This document shows positions 17,049 through 24,940 of a stretch of DNA of 64,000 nt, piece by piece; position 1 is the first letter of the stretch; each line of letters starts with the position of its first letter. This DNA is from Gordonia rubripertincta (lineage in GTDB: Bacteria > Actinomycetota > Actinomycetes > Mycobacteriales > Mycobacteriaceae). Under the pieces are notes generated by a model that worked only from the letters and a program-made list of their open reading frames with translations, made no database searches and was not told the origin of the DNA. The translations under genes and the position numbers were made by a program. The DNA is taken from positions 868,001-932,000 of the forward strand of contig NZ_CP136136.1 in assembly GCF_038024875.1 (NCBI RefSeq), read 5' to 3'.

Positions 17049-18031
17049 CGTCGACTCCCTCCCGCGGTGCCCTGACCGCCCTGAACTCCCGGTTCGGGTT
17101 CGACGGACCGGAAGCCGTCGCCCCCGTGATAGTCGACGACGTGTGCGGTCATCGACATGAACACCTCTTCCAGCGAGGCCGATTCGGCGGCAAGCTCGTG
17201 CAGCGTCACGCCGGCCGCGGCGGCGATGTCCCCGACGCGGTCGGTCGTCGTGTCGGGTACCCGCATCACCGGCCGTCCCGCGGCATCGGGTGCACCGGGC
17301 GCCGGTGCGAGGCCGGCCGCTTCCAGTGCGGAGTGCAGTTTCTCGAGTTCGGGTCCGCGGACCCGCACCGACTGCCGGGCCCGGCCGGTGAACTCGCCGA
17401 CCGAGCAGTCCGCGATCAGACGTCCCCGGCCGATGACCACGAGATGGTCTGCGGTGAGGGACATCTCGGTCAGCAGATGACTGGAGACGAGTACGGTGCG
17501 GCCCTCGGCGGCCAACTGCCGCATGAAACCCCGAATCCACACGATCCCCTCGGGATCCAGGCCGTTGACCGGCTCGTCGAACAACAGGGTGTGCGGATCG
17601 CCGAGCAGCGCACCCGCGAGCCCCAGCCGCTGCGACATACCCAGCGAGAACCCGCCGGCGTGCTTCCGGGCCACCGATTCCAGCCCGACGATCTCGAGTA
17701 CCTCGTCCACCCGAGACCTGGGAATCCGGTTGCTCGCCGCGAGCCAACGCAGATGCGAACGCGCACTCCGATTGGGATGCACCCAGTGTGCGTCGAGCAG
17801 TGCGCCGACCTGGCGCAACGGATGGTCGAGATCGCGGTAGGGCACGCCGTTGATCGTCGCGGTCCCCGACGTCGGGCGGTCGAGTCCGAGCATCATGCGC
17901 ATCGTCGTCGATTTGCCGGCACCGTTGGGCCCCAGGAAGCCGGTGACCCGCCCCGGCCCCACCTCGAAGGTGAGGTCGTCGACGGCGCGCTGACTCCCGA
18001 AATCCTTCGTCAGATTCGTTACCCGCAACAC
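17045..18031 (-). CDS. ABC exporter ATPase (DrrA/CcmA type)
   Basis: The 328-aa protein shows Walker A GPNGAGKSTT, Q-loop region RQVGALLDAHW, signature FSLGMSQRLG (degenerate LSGGQ, usual in this class), Walker B HTLLFDEPVNGLDPEG and switch His in VLVSSHLLTEM. A C-terminal extension of about 100 residues is typical of DrrA-like ATPases. It is translationally coupled to the ABC-2 permease and together they form a two-gene exporter convergent with the phosphoribosyltransferase gene. Confidence 0.9.
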   Translation of the reverse strand: MLRVTNLTKDFGSQRAVDDLTFEVGPGRVTGFLGPNGAGKSTTMRMMLGLDRPTSGTATINGVPYRDLDHPLRQVGALLDAHWVHPNRSARSHLRWLAASNRIPRSRVDEVLEIVGLESVARKHAGGFSLGMSQRLGLAGALLGDPHTLLFDEPVNGLDPEGIVWIRGFMRQLAAEGRTVLVSSHLLTEMSLTADHLVVIGRGRLIADCSVGEFTGRARQSVRVRGPELEKLHSALEAAGLAPAPGAPDAAGRPVMRVPDTTTDRVGDIAAAAGVTLHELAAESASLEEVFMSMTAHVVDYHGGDGFRSVEPEPGVQGGQGTAGGSRR

Positions 18032-18092
18032 GACTCGACCATAGCCGTCGTTCGGTGGCCCGCCGGGCTTGTCGTTGAGACGGTATGTCGAC

Positions 18093-18914
18093 TCAGGCGC
18101 GATCCGGCGTCGGCGACGACGCCTGCGCCCAGAACCGCTTGGGGATTCGACCCGCCCGCGCGGCGAGTCGTCCGGCGATCACCGCGTACCGCATCGCCGA
18201 CGCCATTCGCTCGGGATTCTCCGCGCGCGTGACCGCGGTCGCGAGAAGCACTCCGTCGCAACCGAGTTCCAGAGCGCGCGCCGCGTCGCTGGCGGTACCG
18301 ATACCCGCGTCGAGGATCACCGGGAGCGGATCGTCGAAGGCCGTGGAGCAGTGGTCGACGATCATCTCGATGTTGTGCGGGTTGAGGATTCCGAGTCCGG
18401 TCCCGATCGGCGAGCCGAGCGGCATCACCGCGGCGACACCGAGGTCGGCGAGTCGCGCGGCGAGGACCGGGTCGTCGTTGGTGTAGGCGAGCACCACGAA
18501 TCCGTCGGCCACCAATGCGGCGGCGGCGTCGACGAGTTCGACGGCATCCGGCATCAGAGTGCGTTCGTCGGCCACCACCTCGAGCTTGACCCAGTTCGTC
18601 TCGAACGCCTCGCGGGCCAGCTGTGCGGTGAGCACCGCCTCGGCGGTGGTGTGGCATCCGGCGGTGTTGGGGAGGACCGCGATGTCGAGGCGGCGCAGCA
18701 GGTCGAAGACACCCGTGCCCGACGCGGCGTCGACGCGACGCACGGCCACGGTCGTGAGTTCGGTGCCCGAGGCGATGAGCGCACGCTCGAGGGACGCGAG
18801 ATTCGTCGCGCCACCGGTTCCGGTGATGAGGCGGGAGGAGAACTCGCGGCCGGCGATCCGGAGCGGGTCGGCCTCGGCAACGTGTGCGCCGTCGATGACG
18901 CCGGACTCAGCCAC
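18093..18914 (-). CDS. thiG: Thiazole synthase ThiG
   Basis: Condenses 1-deoxy-xylulose-5-phosphate, dehydroglycine and ThiS-thiocarboxylate to the thiazole phosphate of thiamine. The 273-aa protein has SRLITGTGGATNLASLERAL near the start, the Schiff-base lysine in NWVKLEVVADERTLMPD, and the phosphate-binding C-terminus VILDAGIGTASDAARALELG and GVLLATAVTRA. The GTG start overlaps the thiS stop by 8 bp. It is the last gene of thiO-thiS-thiG, which begins under a TPP riboswitch. Confidence 0.95.
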   Translation of the reverse strand: MAESGVIDGAHVAEADPLRIAGREFSSRLITGTGGATNLASLERALIASGTELTTVAVRRVDAASGTGVFDLLRRLDIAVLPNTAGCHTTAEAVLTAQLAREAFETNWVKLEVVADERTLMPDAVELVDAAAALVADGFVVLAYTNDDPVLAARLADLGVAAVMPLGSPIGTGLGILNPHNIEMIVDHCSTAFDDPLPVILDAGIGTASDAARALELGCDGVLLATAVTRAENPERMASAMRYAVIAGRLAARAGRIPKRFWAQASSPTPDRA

Positions 18915-19107
18915 CTTGCACCGCCGTGACGATCTCCACGACCGCTCCCGAGGTCATCGTGTGTGCCGACCAGCGTCCGCGCGGTACGACCGTGCCGTCG
19001 ACGGCGACCGCGATCCCGCGGTCCGGCAGGCCGAGCCGGGTCACGACATCCTTCACCGACTCGTCGTCGCCGACATCGAGGTCCTCTCCGTTCACGGTGA
19101 TGGTCAC
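18907..19107 (-). CDS. thiS: Sulfur carrier protein ThiS
   Basis: The 66-aa ubiquitin-like protein begins MTITVNGEDLDV and ends TAVQGG; the C-terminal Gly-Gly is the site of adenylation and thiocarboxylate formation. It donates sulfur to ThiG. GTG 19107 follows GGAAGGAG and overlaps the thiO stop (GTGA). Confidence 0.95.
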   Translation of the reverse strand: MTITVNGEDLDVGDDESVKDVVTRLGLPDRGIAVAVDGTVVPRGRWSAHTMTSGAVVEIVTAVQGG

Positions 19108-20168
19108 GCTGACGCTCCTTCCAGAATCCCGAGCACCTTGTCCGCCGTGCCCGGTGCGAGGACGATGCCGTTGCGGCCGTGGCCGGTCGCGACCACCGTC
19201 CGGTCGTCGATACGCTCCACGATCGGCAGGCCGTCGGCGGTGCACGGACGCAGTCCGACGCCCACCTCGGTCAGTTCGTAGGTGCGCAGCCCGGGCATGA
19301 CCTCGATCGCGTCGTTGAGCAGATCGGCCACGCCACCCGCCTGCGGGTTGCGGTCTCCGAAGTCCCCGGCCTCGTATTGTGTTGCGCCGATTACGATCCC
19401 GTCCTCTCGCGGAACCAGGTACACAGCCCGGCCGTGGAGTCGGGCACGGACCACGTGTCCGGGCGTCGGGACCGACCACCGGGTCCGGCGCAGTCGGAGG
19501 ATCTCCCCCTTCGCCGCGTGGAGCGGTACGTCGGGGAGCAATGCCGCGGTGCCGAGCCCGGCGGCGAGGAGGATCTGGTCGCGGGGGCCGGCGAGTTCAC
19601 GCGCGACGGCAAGGCTTTCCACTCGCGCATCCGTGAACCGCACCCCGGCCGCGGCCCCGGCGCTGCGCAGGGTCGCCAGCAGCCGCCGGTTGTCGATGGA
19701 CCACTCCCCGACCGCCCGGTACCCGCCGACGAGTCGCGAACTCAGCGATGGCTCCAGCGAACGGATCTCACGACCCGTCACCGTGCTGAGGGTGGCATCG
19801 GTCCGCGGCTGGGTGGCCCAGACGAAATCTGCGAGGTGGCGCAGATACTCGGCGTCGGCCGCCGAACCGGCGACGAACAGGGAGTCGGTGGCCGTCACGA
19901 TCGCGGTGTCGTCGAGCCGTTTCACCAGAGTCGGCCAGCGCCGCACCGATTCGACCGACAGCGCGAGTGCGGCCTCCTCCCCCGGATGGCCCTCGCCCAG
20001 CGAGCCGAGCATGCCGCCGGCAACCCACGAGGCACGCTCGTCGTGACCGGCGTCGACGACGAGCACCTGCCAACCGGCATCGGCCGCAGCGAGCGCACAG
20101 GTCAGACCAATGACGCCACCGCCGACGACGGTGAGCGCACGATCGAATCGTGCTGGGGTATCACTCAA
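19104..20168 (-). CDS. thiO: Glycine oxidase ThiO
   Basis: FAD-dependent enzyme that oxidises glycine to dehydroglycine for thiazole formation. The 354-aa protein starts with the dinucleotide-binding motif VVGGGVIGLTCALAAADAG and VLVVDAG, and has DAO-family signatures WVAGGMLG, VYLVPREDGIVIGATQYEAG and VGLRPCTADGLPIVE, ending VVATGHGRNGIVLAPGTAD. The start is TTG 20168, 9 bp after GGAAGG, which itself lies immediately downstream of the TPP aptamer. Confidence 0.93.
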   Translation of the reverse strand: MSDTPARFDRALTVVGGGVIGLTCALAAADAGWQVLVVDAGHDERASWVAGGMLGSLGEGHPGEEAALALSVESVRRWPTLVKRLDDTAIVTATDSLFVAGSAADAEYLRHLADFVWATQPRTDATLSTVTGREIRSLEPSLSSRLVGGYRAVGEWSIDNRRLLATLRSAGAAAGVRFTDARVESLAVARELAGPRDQILLAAGLGTAALLPDVPLHAAKGEILRLRRTRWSVPTPGHVVRARLHGRAVYLVPREDGIVIGATQYEAGDFGDRNPQAGGVADLLNDAIEVMPGLRTYELTEVGVGLRPCTADGLPIVERIDDRTVVATGHGRNGIVLAPGTADKVLGILEGASA

Positions 20169-20177
20169 GCCAGATCA

Positions 20178-20264
20178 CCTTCCTTCGCCGGAATGACCCG
20201 GATCAGGTTCGACGGTCTGCGGAGGGGTCCGCACTCTCAGCCCGCCTGCCCGGGCTCCCGTGTG
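20178..20264 (-). promoter_or_regulatory. TPP (THI-element) riboswitch upstream of thiO
   Basis: Read on the minus strand, the segment contains the aptamer blocks GGGAGCCCGGGC, GGGCTGAGAGTGCGGA and GAACCTGATCCGGGTCATTC-CGGCG in order, matching the conserved CTGAGA and ACCTGATC...CCGGC elements. The last helix is followed directly by GAAGGAAGG, the thiO ribosome-binding site, so ligand binding most likely blocks translation initiation of thiO-thiS-thiG. No separate terminator is visible. Confidence 0.93.
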
Positions 20265-20305
20265 TTCTCGCGGTCCACCCTACGCCCGGCCGCCCGCCGC
20301 GGGGC

Positions 20306-20311
20306 TAGCCT
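20306..20311 (+). promoter_or_regulatory. -10 box of leaderless thiE
   Basis: TAGCCT ends exactly 7 bp before the GTG start of thiE, so the transcript should begin at the start codon. The promoter diverges from the riboswitch-controlled thiO operon, and thiE has no riboswitch of its own. Confidence 0.6.
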
Positions 20312-20318
20312 GGTCGCC

Positions 20319-20990
20319 GTGACGACTGCTTCCGAACCGCGCCGCCGCCTGGATTCCGCCCGGCTCTACCTGTGCACCGACGCACGTCGCGAGCGCGGCG
20401 ACCTGCTCGAGTTCGTCGACGCGGCCCTCGCCGGCGGCGTCGGCATCGTGCAACTACGAGACAAGGGGTCGGCGGGCGAGAAGAAGTTCGGCACGCTCGA
20501 GGCGCGTGAAGAACTCGAGATCCTCGCCGCACTGCGGGGCGTCGTCGACGCCCACAGCGCACTGCTCGCGGTCAACGATCGCGCGGACATCGCCGCGCTC
20601 TCGGGCGCCGACGTCCTCCACGTCGGACAGGGCGACCTCCCGCCGCACGTGGCGCGTGGGATCGTCGGACCCGACACGATCATCGGGGCGTCGACCCACG
20701 ATCCCGAGCAGGCCACCGCTGCCGCCGCCGACCCCGACGTCGACTACTTCTGCGTCGGTCCGTGCTGGACCACCCCCACCAAGCCGGGTCGTAGTGCCGC
20801 CGGCCTCGACCTGGTGACGACGACCGCCGAGGCCTCCCCCGACAAGCCGTGGTTCGCCATCGGCGGCATCGACGCCCCACGGGTGCCGGAGGTGACCGCC
20901 GCGGGTGCCCGCCGGATCGTCGTGGTGCGGGCGATCACCGCCGCTGCCGATCCCGCGGCCGCGGCTGCGGACCTTCTCGGCCGGCTGTAG
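20319..20990 (+). CDS. thiE: Thiamine-phosphate synthase ThiE
   Basis: Joins hydroxymethylpyrimidine diphosphate and thiazole phosphate to thiamine phosphate. The 223-aa TIM barrel has RLYLCTDARRERGDL, GVGIVQLRDKGS, LLAVNDRADIAALSGADVLH with HVGQGDLP, FCVGPCWTTPTKPGRSAAG and WFAIGGIDAPRVPEV; K of LRDK, D of NDR and GG of IGGI match substrate-contact positions. GTG 20319 is set by the -10 box 7 bp upstream. It is divergent from thiOSG, as in mycobacteria. Confidence 0.94.
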   Translation: MTTASEPRRRLDSARLYLCTDARRERGDLLEFVDAALAGGVGIVQLRDKGSAGEKKFGTLEAREELEILAALRGVVDAHSALLAVNDRADIAALSGADVLHVGQGDLPPHVARGIVGPDTIIGASTHDPEQATAAAADPDVDYFCVGPCWTTPTKPGRSAAGLDLVTTTAEASPDKPWFAIGGIDAPRVPEVTAAGARRIVVVRAITAAADPAAAAADLLGRL

Positions 20991-21065
20991 CGCCGCCTGC
21001 CGAGAGGCGCCGGAGGCGGTTCTCCGGGGGCGGTTGTCGGGAGCGGATCGCAGGCCGGAATCTGT

Positions 21066-21095
21066 TTGCCTGATCCGGACACCGCGGTCTAGCCT
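21066..21095 (+). promoter_or_regulatory. Promoter of the leader ORF and LeuA-domain gene
   Basis: TTGCCT (21066-21071) and TAGCCT (21090-21095) are 18 bp apart. The predicted start site lies a few bases before ATG 21105, so the leader peptide would be translated from an almost leaderless mRNA. Confidence 0.5.
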
Positions 21096-21104
21096 GGACG
21101 GATC

Positions 21105-21152
21105 ATGATGTGCATCAACCGCGTGCTCGTAACCCGCCGCAGCGGGGTCTGA
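21105..21152 (+). CDS. Short leader peptide resembling branched-chain amino acid attenuator leaders
   Basis: ATG ATG TGC ATC AAC CGC GTG CTC GTA ACC CGC CGC AGC GGG GTC TGA encodes 15 residues, MMCINRVLVTRRSGV. The pattern Ile-x-Arg-Val-Leu-Val-Thr-Arg-Arg resembles the ilvB leader peptide known from Corynebacterium glutamicum, compared here from memory. Its stop lies inside a strong hairpin, and the next gene carries a leucine-type regulatory domain. Such a leader would sense charged Val/Leu/Ile tRNA through ribosome stalling. The alternative start is ATG 21108. Confidence 0.55.
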   Translation: MMCINRVLVTRRSGV

Positions 21153-21175
21153 TTCTGACCGACCCCCCGCTGCGG
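21137..21175 (+). promoter_or_regulatory. Hairpin overlapping the end of the leader ORF (putative attenuator)
   Basis: CCGCAGCGGGGTC (21137-21149) pairs with GACC-CC-CCGCTGCGG (21161-21175), a 13-bp stem with a two-base bulge. The 5' arm encodes the Arg-Ser-Gly-Val end of the leader. An alternative GGTC-TGATTCT-GACC pairing exists in the same place. There is no clear T-run, so whether it terminates transcription is uncertain. Confidence 0.5.
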
Positions 21176-21230
21176 GTCGGTTGCGCGCTCCAGTCGGTCA
21201 TCCGTTCTTCGACCGAATTCGGGTTTCGAG

Positions 21231-21728
21231 ATGCATCTTCTTCATCTGCCCCACCCACCCTTCTCACGACACGGGCACGCGACCGCGCCGTCGGGAGATT
21301 CCGTCACCGAGCACTTCGGCCGTCCGCTGCCGGCAGGTATGCGCGAGGAGGCCATCGGGATGAGCTGGCAACACTTCACCGAAAAGTACGCCTGCGGAGG
21401 TGCCATCCGCCTCGGATCGTGGTCGGTCGCACCGGCACGGCAGGACCTCGTCGAATGCCGCGCGACCATCGCGATCGGCGATCGCATCATGTCGTGCAGC
21501 GCGGTCGCCGCCGGACCACTCGGCGCGATGACGTCGATCCTGTACGACCTCGGCGCACCCGTTCAGATCCTGCGGCTGCACCAGCGCGAGGTCGACGGGG
21601 CGATCGCCACGTTTCTGCTGTGCGAGAACGACGGCCGGCAGGTGTGGGCCCTCGGCGAGGGCGGCACCGGGGACGAGGCGAACATCGCCGCGCTGATCTC
21701 CGGCGCCAACCGGCTGCTCGGCTCCTAG
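21231..21728 (+). CDS. Stand-alone LeuA-type allosteric (dimerisation) domain protein
   Basis: The 165-aa protein lacks an isopropylmalate synthase catalytic barrel, but its second half resembles the leucine-binding C-terminal domain of LeuA: GPLGAMTSILYDLGAPVQIL, HQREVDGAIATFLLCENDG, VWALGEGGTGDEANIAALIS, GANRLL. The N-terminal 45 residues look unstructured, and an internal ATG at 21339 is a possible start. It follows the leader ORF and hairpin, consistent with branched-chain amino acid control. It might bind leucine or pair with LeuA; neither is shown. Its TAG stop overlaps the mutT3 stop (CTAG). Confidence 0.65.
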   Translation: MHLLHLPHPPFSRHGHATAPSGDSVTEHFGRPLPAGMREEAIGMSWQHFTEKYACGGAIRLGSWSVAPARQDLVECRATIAIGDRIMSCSAVAAGPLGAMTSILYDLGAPVQILRLHQREVDGAIATFLLCENDGRQVWALGEGGTGDEANIAALISGANRLLGS

Positions 21729-22207
21729 CCCTGCGGGTCGAGTGCGGCGATGCGCTCGCGCAGCGTGGGCCAGGCGCGGCCGAACGCCGGATGCAGCGGG
21801 AGCTGATCGACGTGCTGCTCTTCGACCCAGCGCAGTTCCGTCGACTCGAAGTTGGCGACCGTGCGCACCGGCGCGTCGGTCTCGGCGATGACCGTCGTGT
21901 AGGTCCAGCCGCCCGGTGACTCGTGGGTGACGACGGCGGCGACGACCCGTAGCTCGGTGCTGTCGATGCCGGCTTCCTCCTCGGCTTCCCGCATCGCGGT
22001 GTCGATGGCGCCCTCATGGGAATCCCGCGCACCTCCGGGCAGGGCCCAGGTCCCGCCCTGATGGGACCACGCGGCGCGATGCTGGAGCAGAACGCCTGTC
22101 GCGCCGTCGACCAGCGGAGCCCGGAGCAGCAGACCCGCCGCGCCGTGAACACCCCAGTACCGTGAACCGTCGGGATCGATCACCCAGCCGTCGCCGTCTC
22201 CGCGCAC
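21725..22207 (-). CDS. mutT3: Nudix hydrolase MutT3
   Basis: The 160-aa protein begins MRGDGDGWVIDPDGSRYWG, as in mycobacterial MutT3, and carries the Nudix box: GGARDSHEGAIDTAMREAEEEAGI (key REAEEEAG), with the substrate-side LLQHRAAWSHQGGTWALPGG. Mycobacterial MutT3 is reported to act on oxidised guanine nucleotides. GTG 22207 is chosen 4 bp after AAGGAGG; GTG 22210 is too close. The neighbourhood (thi genes, glnX, pknG) is that of M. tuberculosis Rv0413, supporting orthology. Confidence 0.88.
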   Translation of the reverse strand: MRGDGDGWVIDPDGSRYWGVHGAAGLLLRAPLVDGATGVLLQHRAAWSHQGGTWALPGGARDSHEGAIDTAMREAEEEAGIDSTELRVVAAVVTHESPGGWTYTTVIAETDAPVRTVANFESTELRWVEEQHVDQLPLHPAFGRAWPTLRERIAALDPQG

Positions 22208-22481
22208 CACGCCTCCTTGCAGCCCGGCGAGCCGAACGCCGGATTTCCTCCACCGTAAGTGAGACTCGCGCGACCTGCCAGGGCGATCAGGAACCCTCGG
22301 CGTGGCGACCGTGATGCACGGAGGAACCCTCCTCGATGGCATAGGCTGAAACACGCACGACCCGGTGAGCGATGACCCTGATGAGTCATTTCTTCTTTCA
22401 GGTCGCGGGAGCCGGCACGGGGACCGGCGACCGAGCGGCCACACCGGAGACGATCCAGCGTTCGAGAAGGGGATCAGCTAG

Positions 22482-23927
22482 GTGACCGGCGATGCGTCCT
22501 CCGTGCGGACGGCACTCACCCGTGGCGGTCGCACGATCCGCCCCGCCCAATCGTCGCCGCCGATCCGCCAGGTCCTCGCCGATCGTCGAGAGCTCGTCGC
22601 CACCGCACGCGAGCGCGCGCAGTCGCCGTTCCAGACGCTGCGTCATTACTCGGTCACCACTCCGGGCAAGCTGATCATCATCTGCGTCATACTCTTCCTC
22701 GGCTGCGTGACCACCGGCCTGTATGCCTCGACCGTGCTCGAGGACCGCACCCAGACACTGCAGCGTCTGATCGACCGGACCGAGCCGCTCGCCGAGGCCG
22801 CCCAGGTTCTGTACAGCTCACTCTCCATCGCCGACGCATCTGCGAACGCCGCGTTCATCTCGGGCGGCTTGGAGACGCCGGAGTTGCGGGAACGCTACTC
22901 CGACGCCCTCGCGACCGCCGCGTCGTCGTTGATCCTCGCGACCGGAACCTCGAGCGAACCCGGACCGGGGATGACCGAGGACGCGACCGAGCGGGCGCTG
23001 TCGGCGGACCTCGACACCCTGTCGACCTCGATCCCGGTCTACAGCGGTCTCATCGAGACTGCCCGCACCAACAACCGGCTGGGCAATCCGGTCGGTTCGG
23101 CGTTCCTGGGTCAGGCGTCGTCGCTCATGCAGGACAAGATCCTGCCGGCCGCCCAACGTCTCTACGAACGGCGGTCGATGGCGATCGCCGACCCGCAGCA
23201 TTCGCTGACCCGGCCGCCGTGGACGGTCTACATCCCGCTCTTGCTGCTGCTCACCGCCATGGTGCTGACCTCCCGGTATCTCGCGCGCAAGACGCGGCGT
23301 CGCTTCAACCTCGGGATGGTCGCCGCGATCTTCGCACTGACCCTGGGGACGGTTTGGCTGCTGGCGGCGGGACTGATGTCGGTCGCGGCGACCAGCAACG
23401 CCCGCACCGACGGCGCCGACCCGCTGCGCGAGCTGACCGCCGCGCGCATCCTGACCCAGCAGGCGAGATCGGCCGAGACCCTGTCGCTCATCCGTCGCGG
23501 CGATCAGGGTGGACTGGAACGTACCTTCGCGGCGACGACCGCCAGGATCGCCGGCATCGTCGACGATGCCCGAAGCTCCGACGAGACCGGATCGGTGTCG
23601 GATCAGCAGCTCGATGCGGTGAGTACGGCGCTGGCCGAGTGGAAACGCACCGACGACGCCGTCCGCCGGTACATCCAGACCGGTGACTTCGACCGTGCCC
23701 GCCAGCTCACGGTCGGCGACGGGCTCAACAGCTCGGCCCGCGCGTACACATCGGTCGACTCCGCCCTGGTCGACGCGATCACCACCGCGCGGACGTCGTT
23801 CCGCGACGACATCAACACCGCCCAGCGCGTGCTCGGCTTCACCGGCACCGGGATTCTCCTGCTCTCCGTCGTCGCCGCCATCGCAATCGTCGGCGGGCTC
23901 ACACCCCGAATACGGGAGTACCGATGA
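22482..23927 (+). CDS. glnX: GlnX-type membrane protein, partner of GlnH and PknG
   Basis: The 481-aa protein has four hydrophobic helices: KLIIICVILFLGCVTTGLYA (about 65-85), VYIPLLLLLTAMVLTSRYL and MVAAIFALTLGTVWLLAAGL in the middle, and FTGTGILLLSVVAAIAIVGG at the end. Two extracytoplasmic helical segments of sensor character lie between them. In mycobacteria GlnX relays the amino-acid state of the lipoprotein GlnH to the kinase PknG. GTG 22482 follows AAGGGGATC. It is the first gene of an overlapping glnX-glnH-pknG operon. Confidence 0.87.
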   Translation: MTGDASSVRTALTRGGRTIRPAQSSPPIRQVLADRRELVATARERAQSPFQTLRHYSVTTPGKLIIICVILFLGCVTTGLYASTVLEDRTQTLQRLIDRTEPLAEAAQVLYSSLSIADASANAAFISGGLETPELRERYSDALATAASSLILATGTSSEPGPGMTEDATERALSADLDTLSTSIPVYSGLIETARTNNRLGNPVGSAFLGQASSLMQDKILPAAQRLYERRSMAIADPQHSLTRPPWTVYIPLLLLLTAMVLTSRYLARKTRRRFNLGMVAAIFALTLGTVWLLAAGLMSVAATSNARTDGADPLRELTAARILTQQARSAETLSLIRRGDQGGLERTFAATTARIAGIVDDARSSDETGSVSDQQLDAVSTALAEWKRTDDAVRRYIQTGDFDRARQLTVGDGLNSSARAYTSVDSALVDAITTARTSFRDDINTAQRVLGFTGTGILLLSVVAAIAIVGGLTPRIREYR

Positions 23928-24940
23928 CCCTCTCCCGACTCCACCTTCCCGGCCCCGCCCGCTCGCGACGGCCGATGATCGTCGCGGTCCTCCTACTCGT
24001 GGCCCTGGTCGCCACGGGCTGTGTCCGGTTTCCCGCCCCGGAGGCACCGCCTCCGACCGCGACCGCCGGGCCACTGGTGTTGCCCGGCGTCCAGACCGAC
24101 GTGCCGGTCGAACCGCCGCCGAGTTCGGAGGCGTGCAACGCGACCCTCACTCTGCGCCCACCCGCCCAGATGCCCGCTCCCGGACGCATGCCGCCGAACT
24201 CGACGATGGCCGGCATCTTCGAACGCGGCCGGCTCATCGTCGGACTCGACATCGGTTCCAACCTGTTCAGCTTCCGCGACCCCATCTCCGGCGACATCCA
24301 GGGTTTCGACGTCGACATCGCCCGTGAGATCGCGGCAGCGATCTTCGGCGACCCGAACCGCGTCGAGTTCCAGGTGCTCAGCTCCGCGCAACGCATCGAC
24401 GCGTTGCGCGACAAGACCGTCGACGTCGTCATCAAGACGATGAGCATCACCTGCGACCGACTCCGCGACATCTCCTTCTCGGCCCCGTATTACGTGGCGT
24501 CGCAACGCATCCTGTCGTTCCGCAACTCGAACATCGTCGGACCCTCGCAGCTCGCCGACAAGCGGGTCTGCGCCGCACGCGGCACCACCTCGATCGGTCG
24601 GATGCAATCCATCCAGCCGCGGGTGCGCATCGTCAGCACCACCACCTGGGCCGACTGCCTCGTGCTCATGCAGCAGGGCCAGGTCGACGCGGTCACCAGC
24701 GACGACGCCATCCTCGCCGGGCTCGCCGCACAGGACCCGTGGGTCCGGGTCGTCGGCCCGAGCCTCGGTGAGGAGTTCTACGGCGTAGGCATCCCGAAGG
24801 GCGAGGACGACATGATCCGCTTCGTCAACGGGGTCCTCGAGCGCATCCGCGCGAGCGGCCGCTGGCAGCAGATCCGCGATCGCTGGCTCACCATCCTCGA
24901 CACTGGATTCGGCGCACCGCAGCCGTACTACCGGGACTGA
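23924..24940 (+). CDS. glnH: GlnH amino-acid-binding lipoprotein
   Basis: The 338-aa protein has a signal peptide with lipobox LVATGC (Cys about residue 34), a Pro-rich linker, then a type-2 periplasmic binding fold: LIVGLDIGSNLFSFRDPISG, IQGFDVDIAREIAAAIFG, DVVIKTMSITCDRLRDISFS, CAARGTTSIGRM and VDAVTSDDAILAGLAAQD. In mycobacteria it senses Asp/Glu-type amino acids and signals through GlnX to PknG rather than feeding a transporter; no permease is nearby. The ATG overlaps the glnX stop (ATGA), and its own stop overlaps the pknG start by one base. Confidence 0.92.
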   Translation: MTLSRLHLPGPARSRRPMIVAVLLLVALVATGCVRFPAPEAPPPTATAGPLVLPGVQTDVPVEPPPSSEACNATLTLRPPAQMPAPGRMPPNSTMAGIFERGRLIVGLDIGSNLFSFRDPISGDIQGFDVDIAREIAAAIFGDPNRVEFQVLSSAQRIDALRDKTVDVVIKTMSITCDRLRDISFSAPYYVASQRILSFRNSNIVGPSQLADKRVCAARGTTSIGRMQSIQPRVRIVSTTTWADCLVLMQQGQVDAVTSDDAILAGLAAQDPWVRVVGPSLGEEFYGVGIPKGEDDMIRFVNGVLERIRASGRWQQIRDRWLTILDTGFGAPQPYYRD

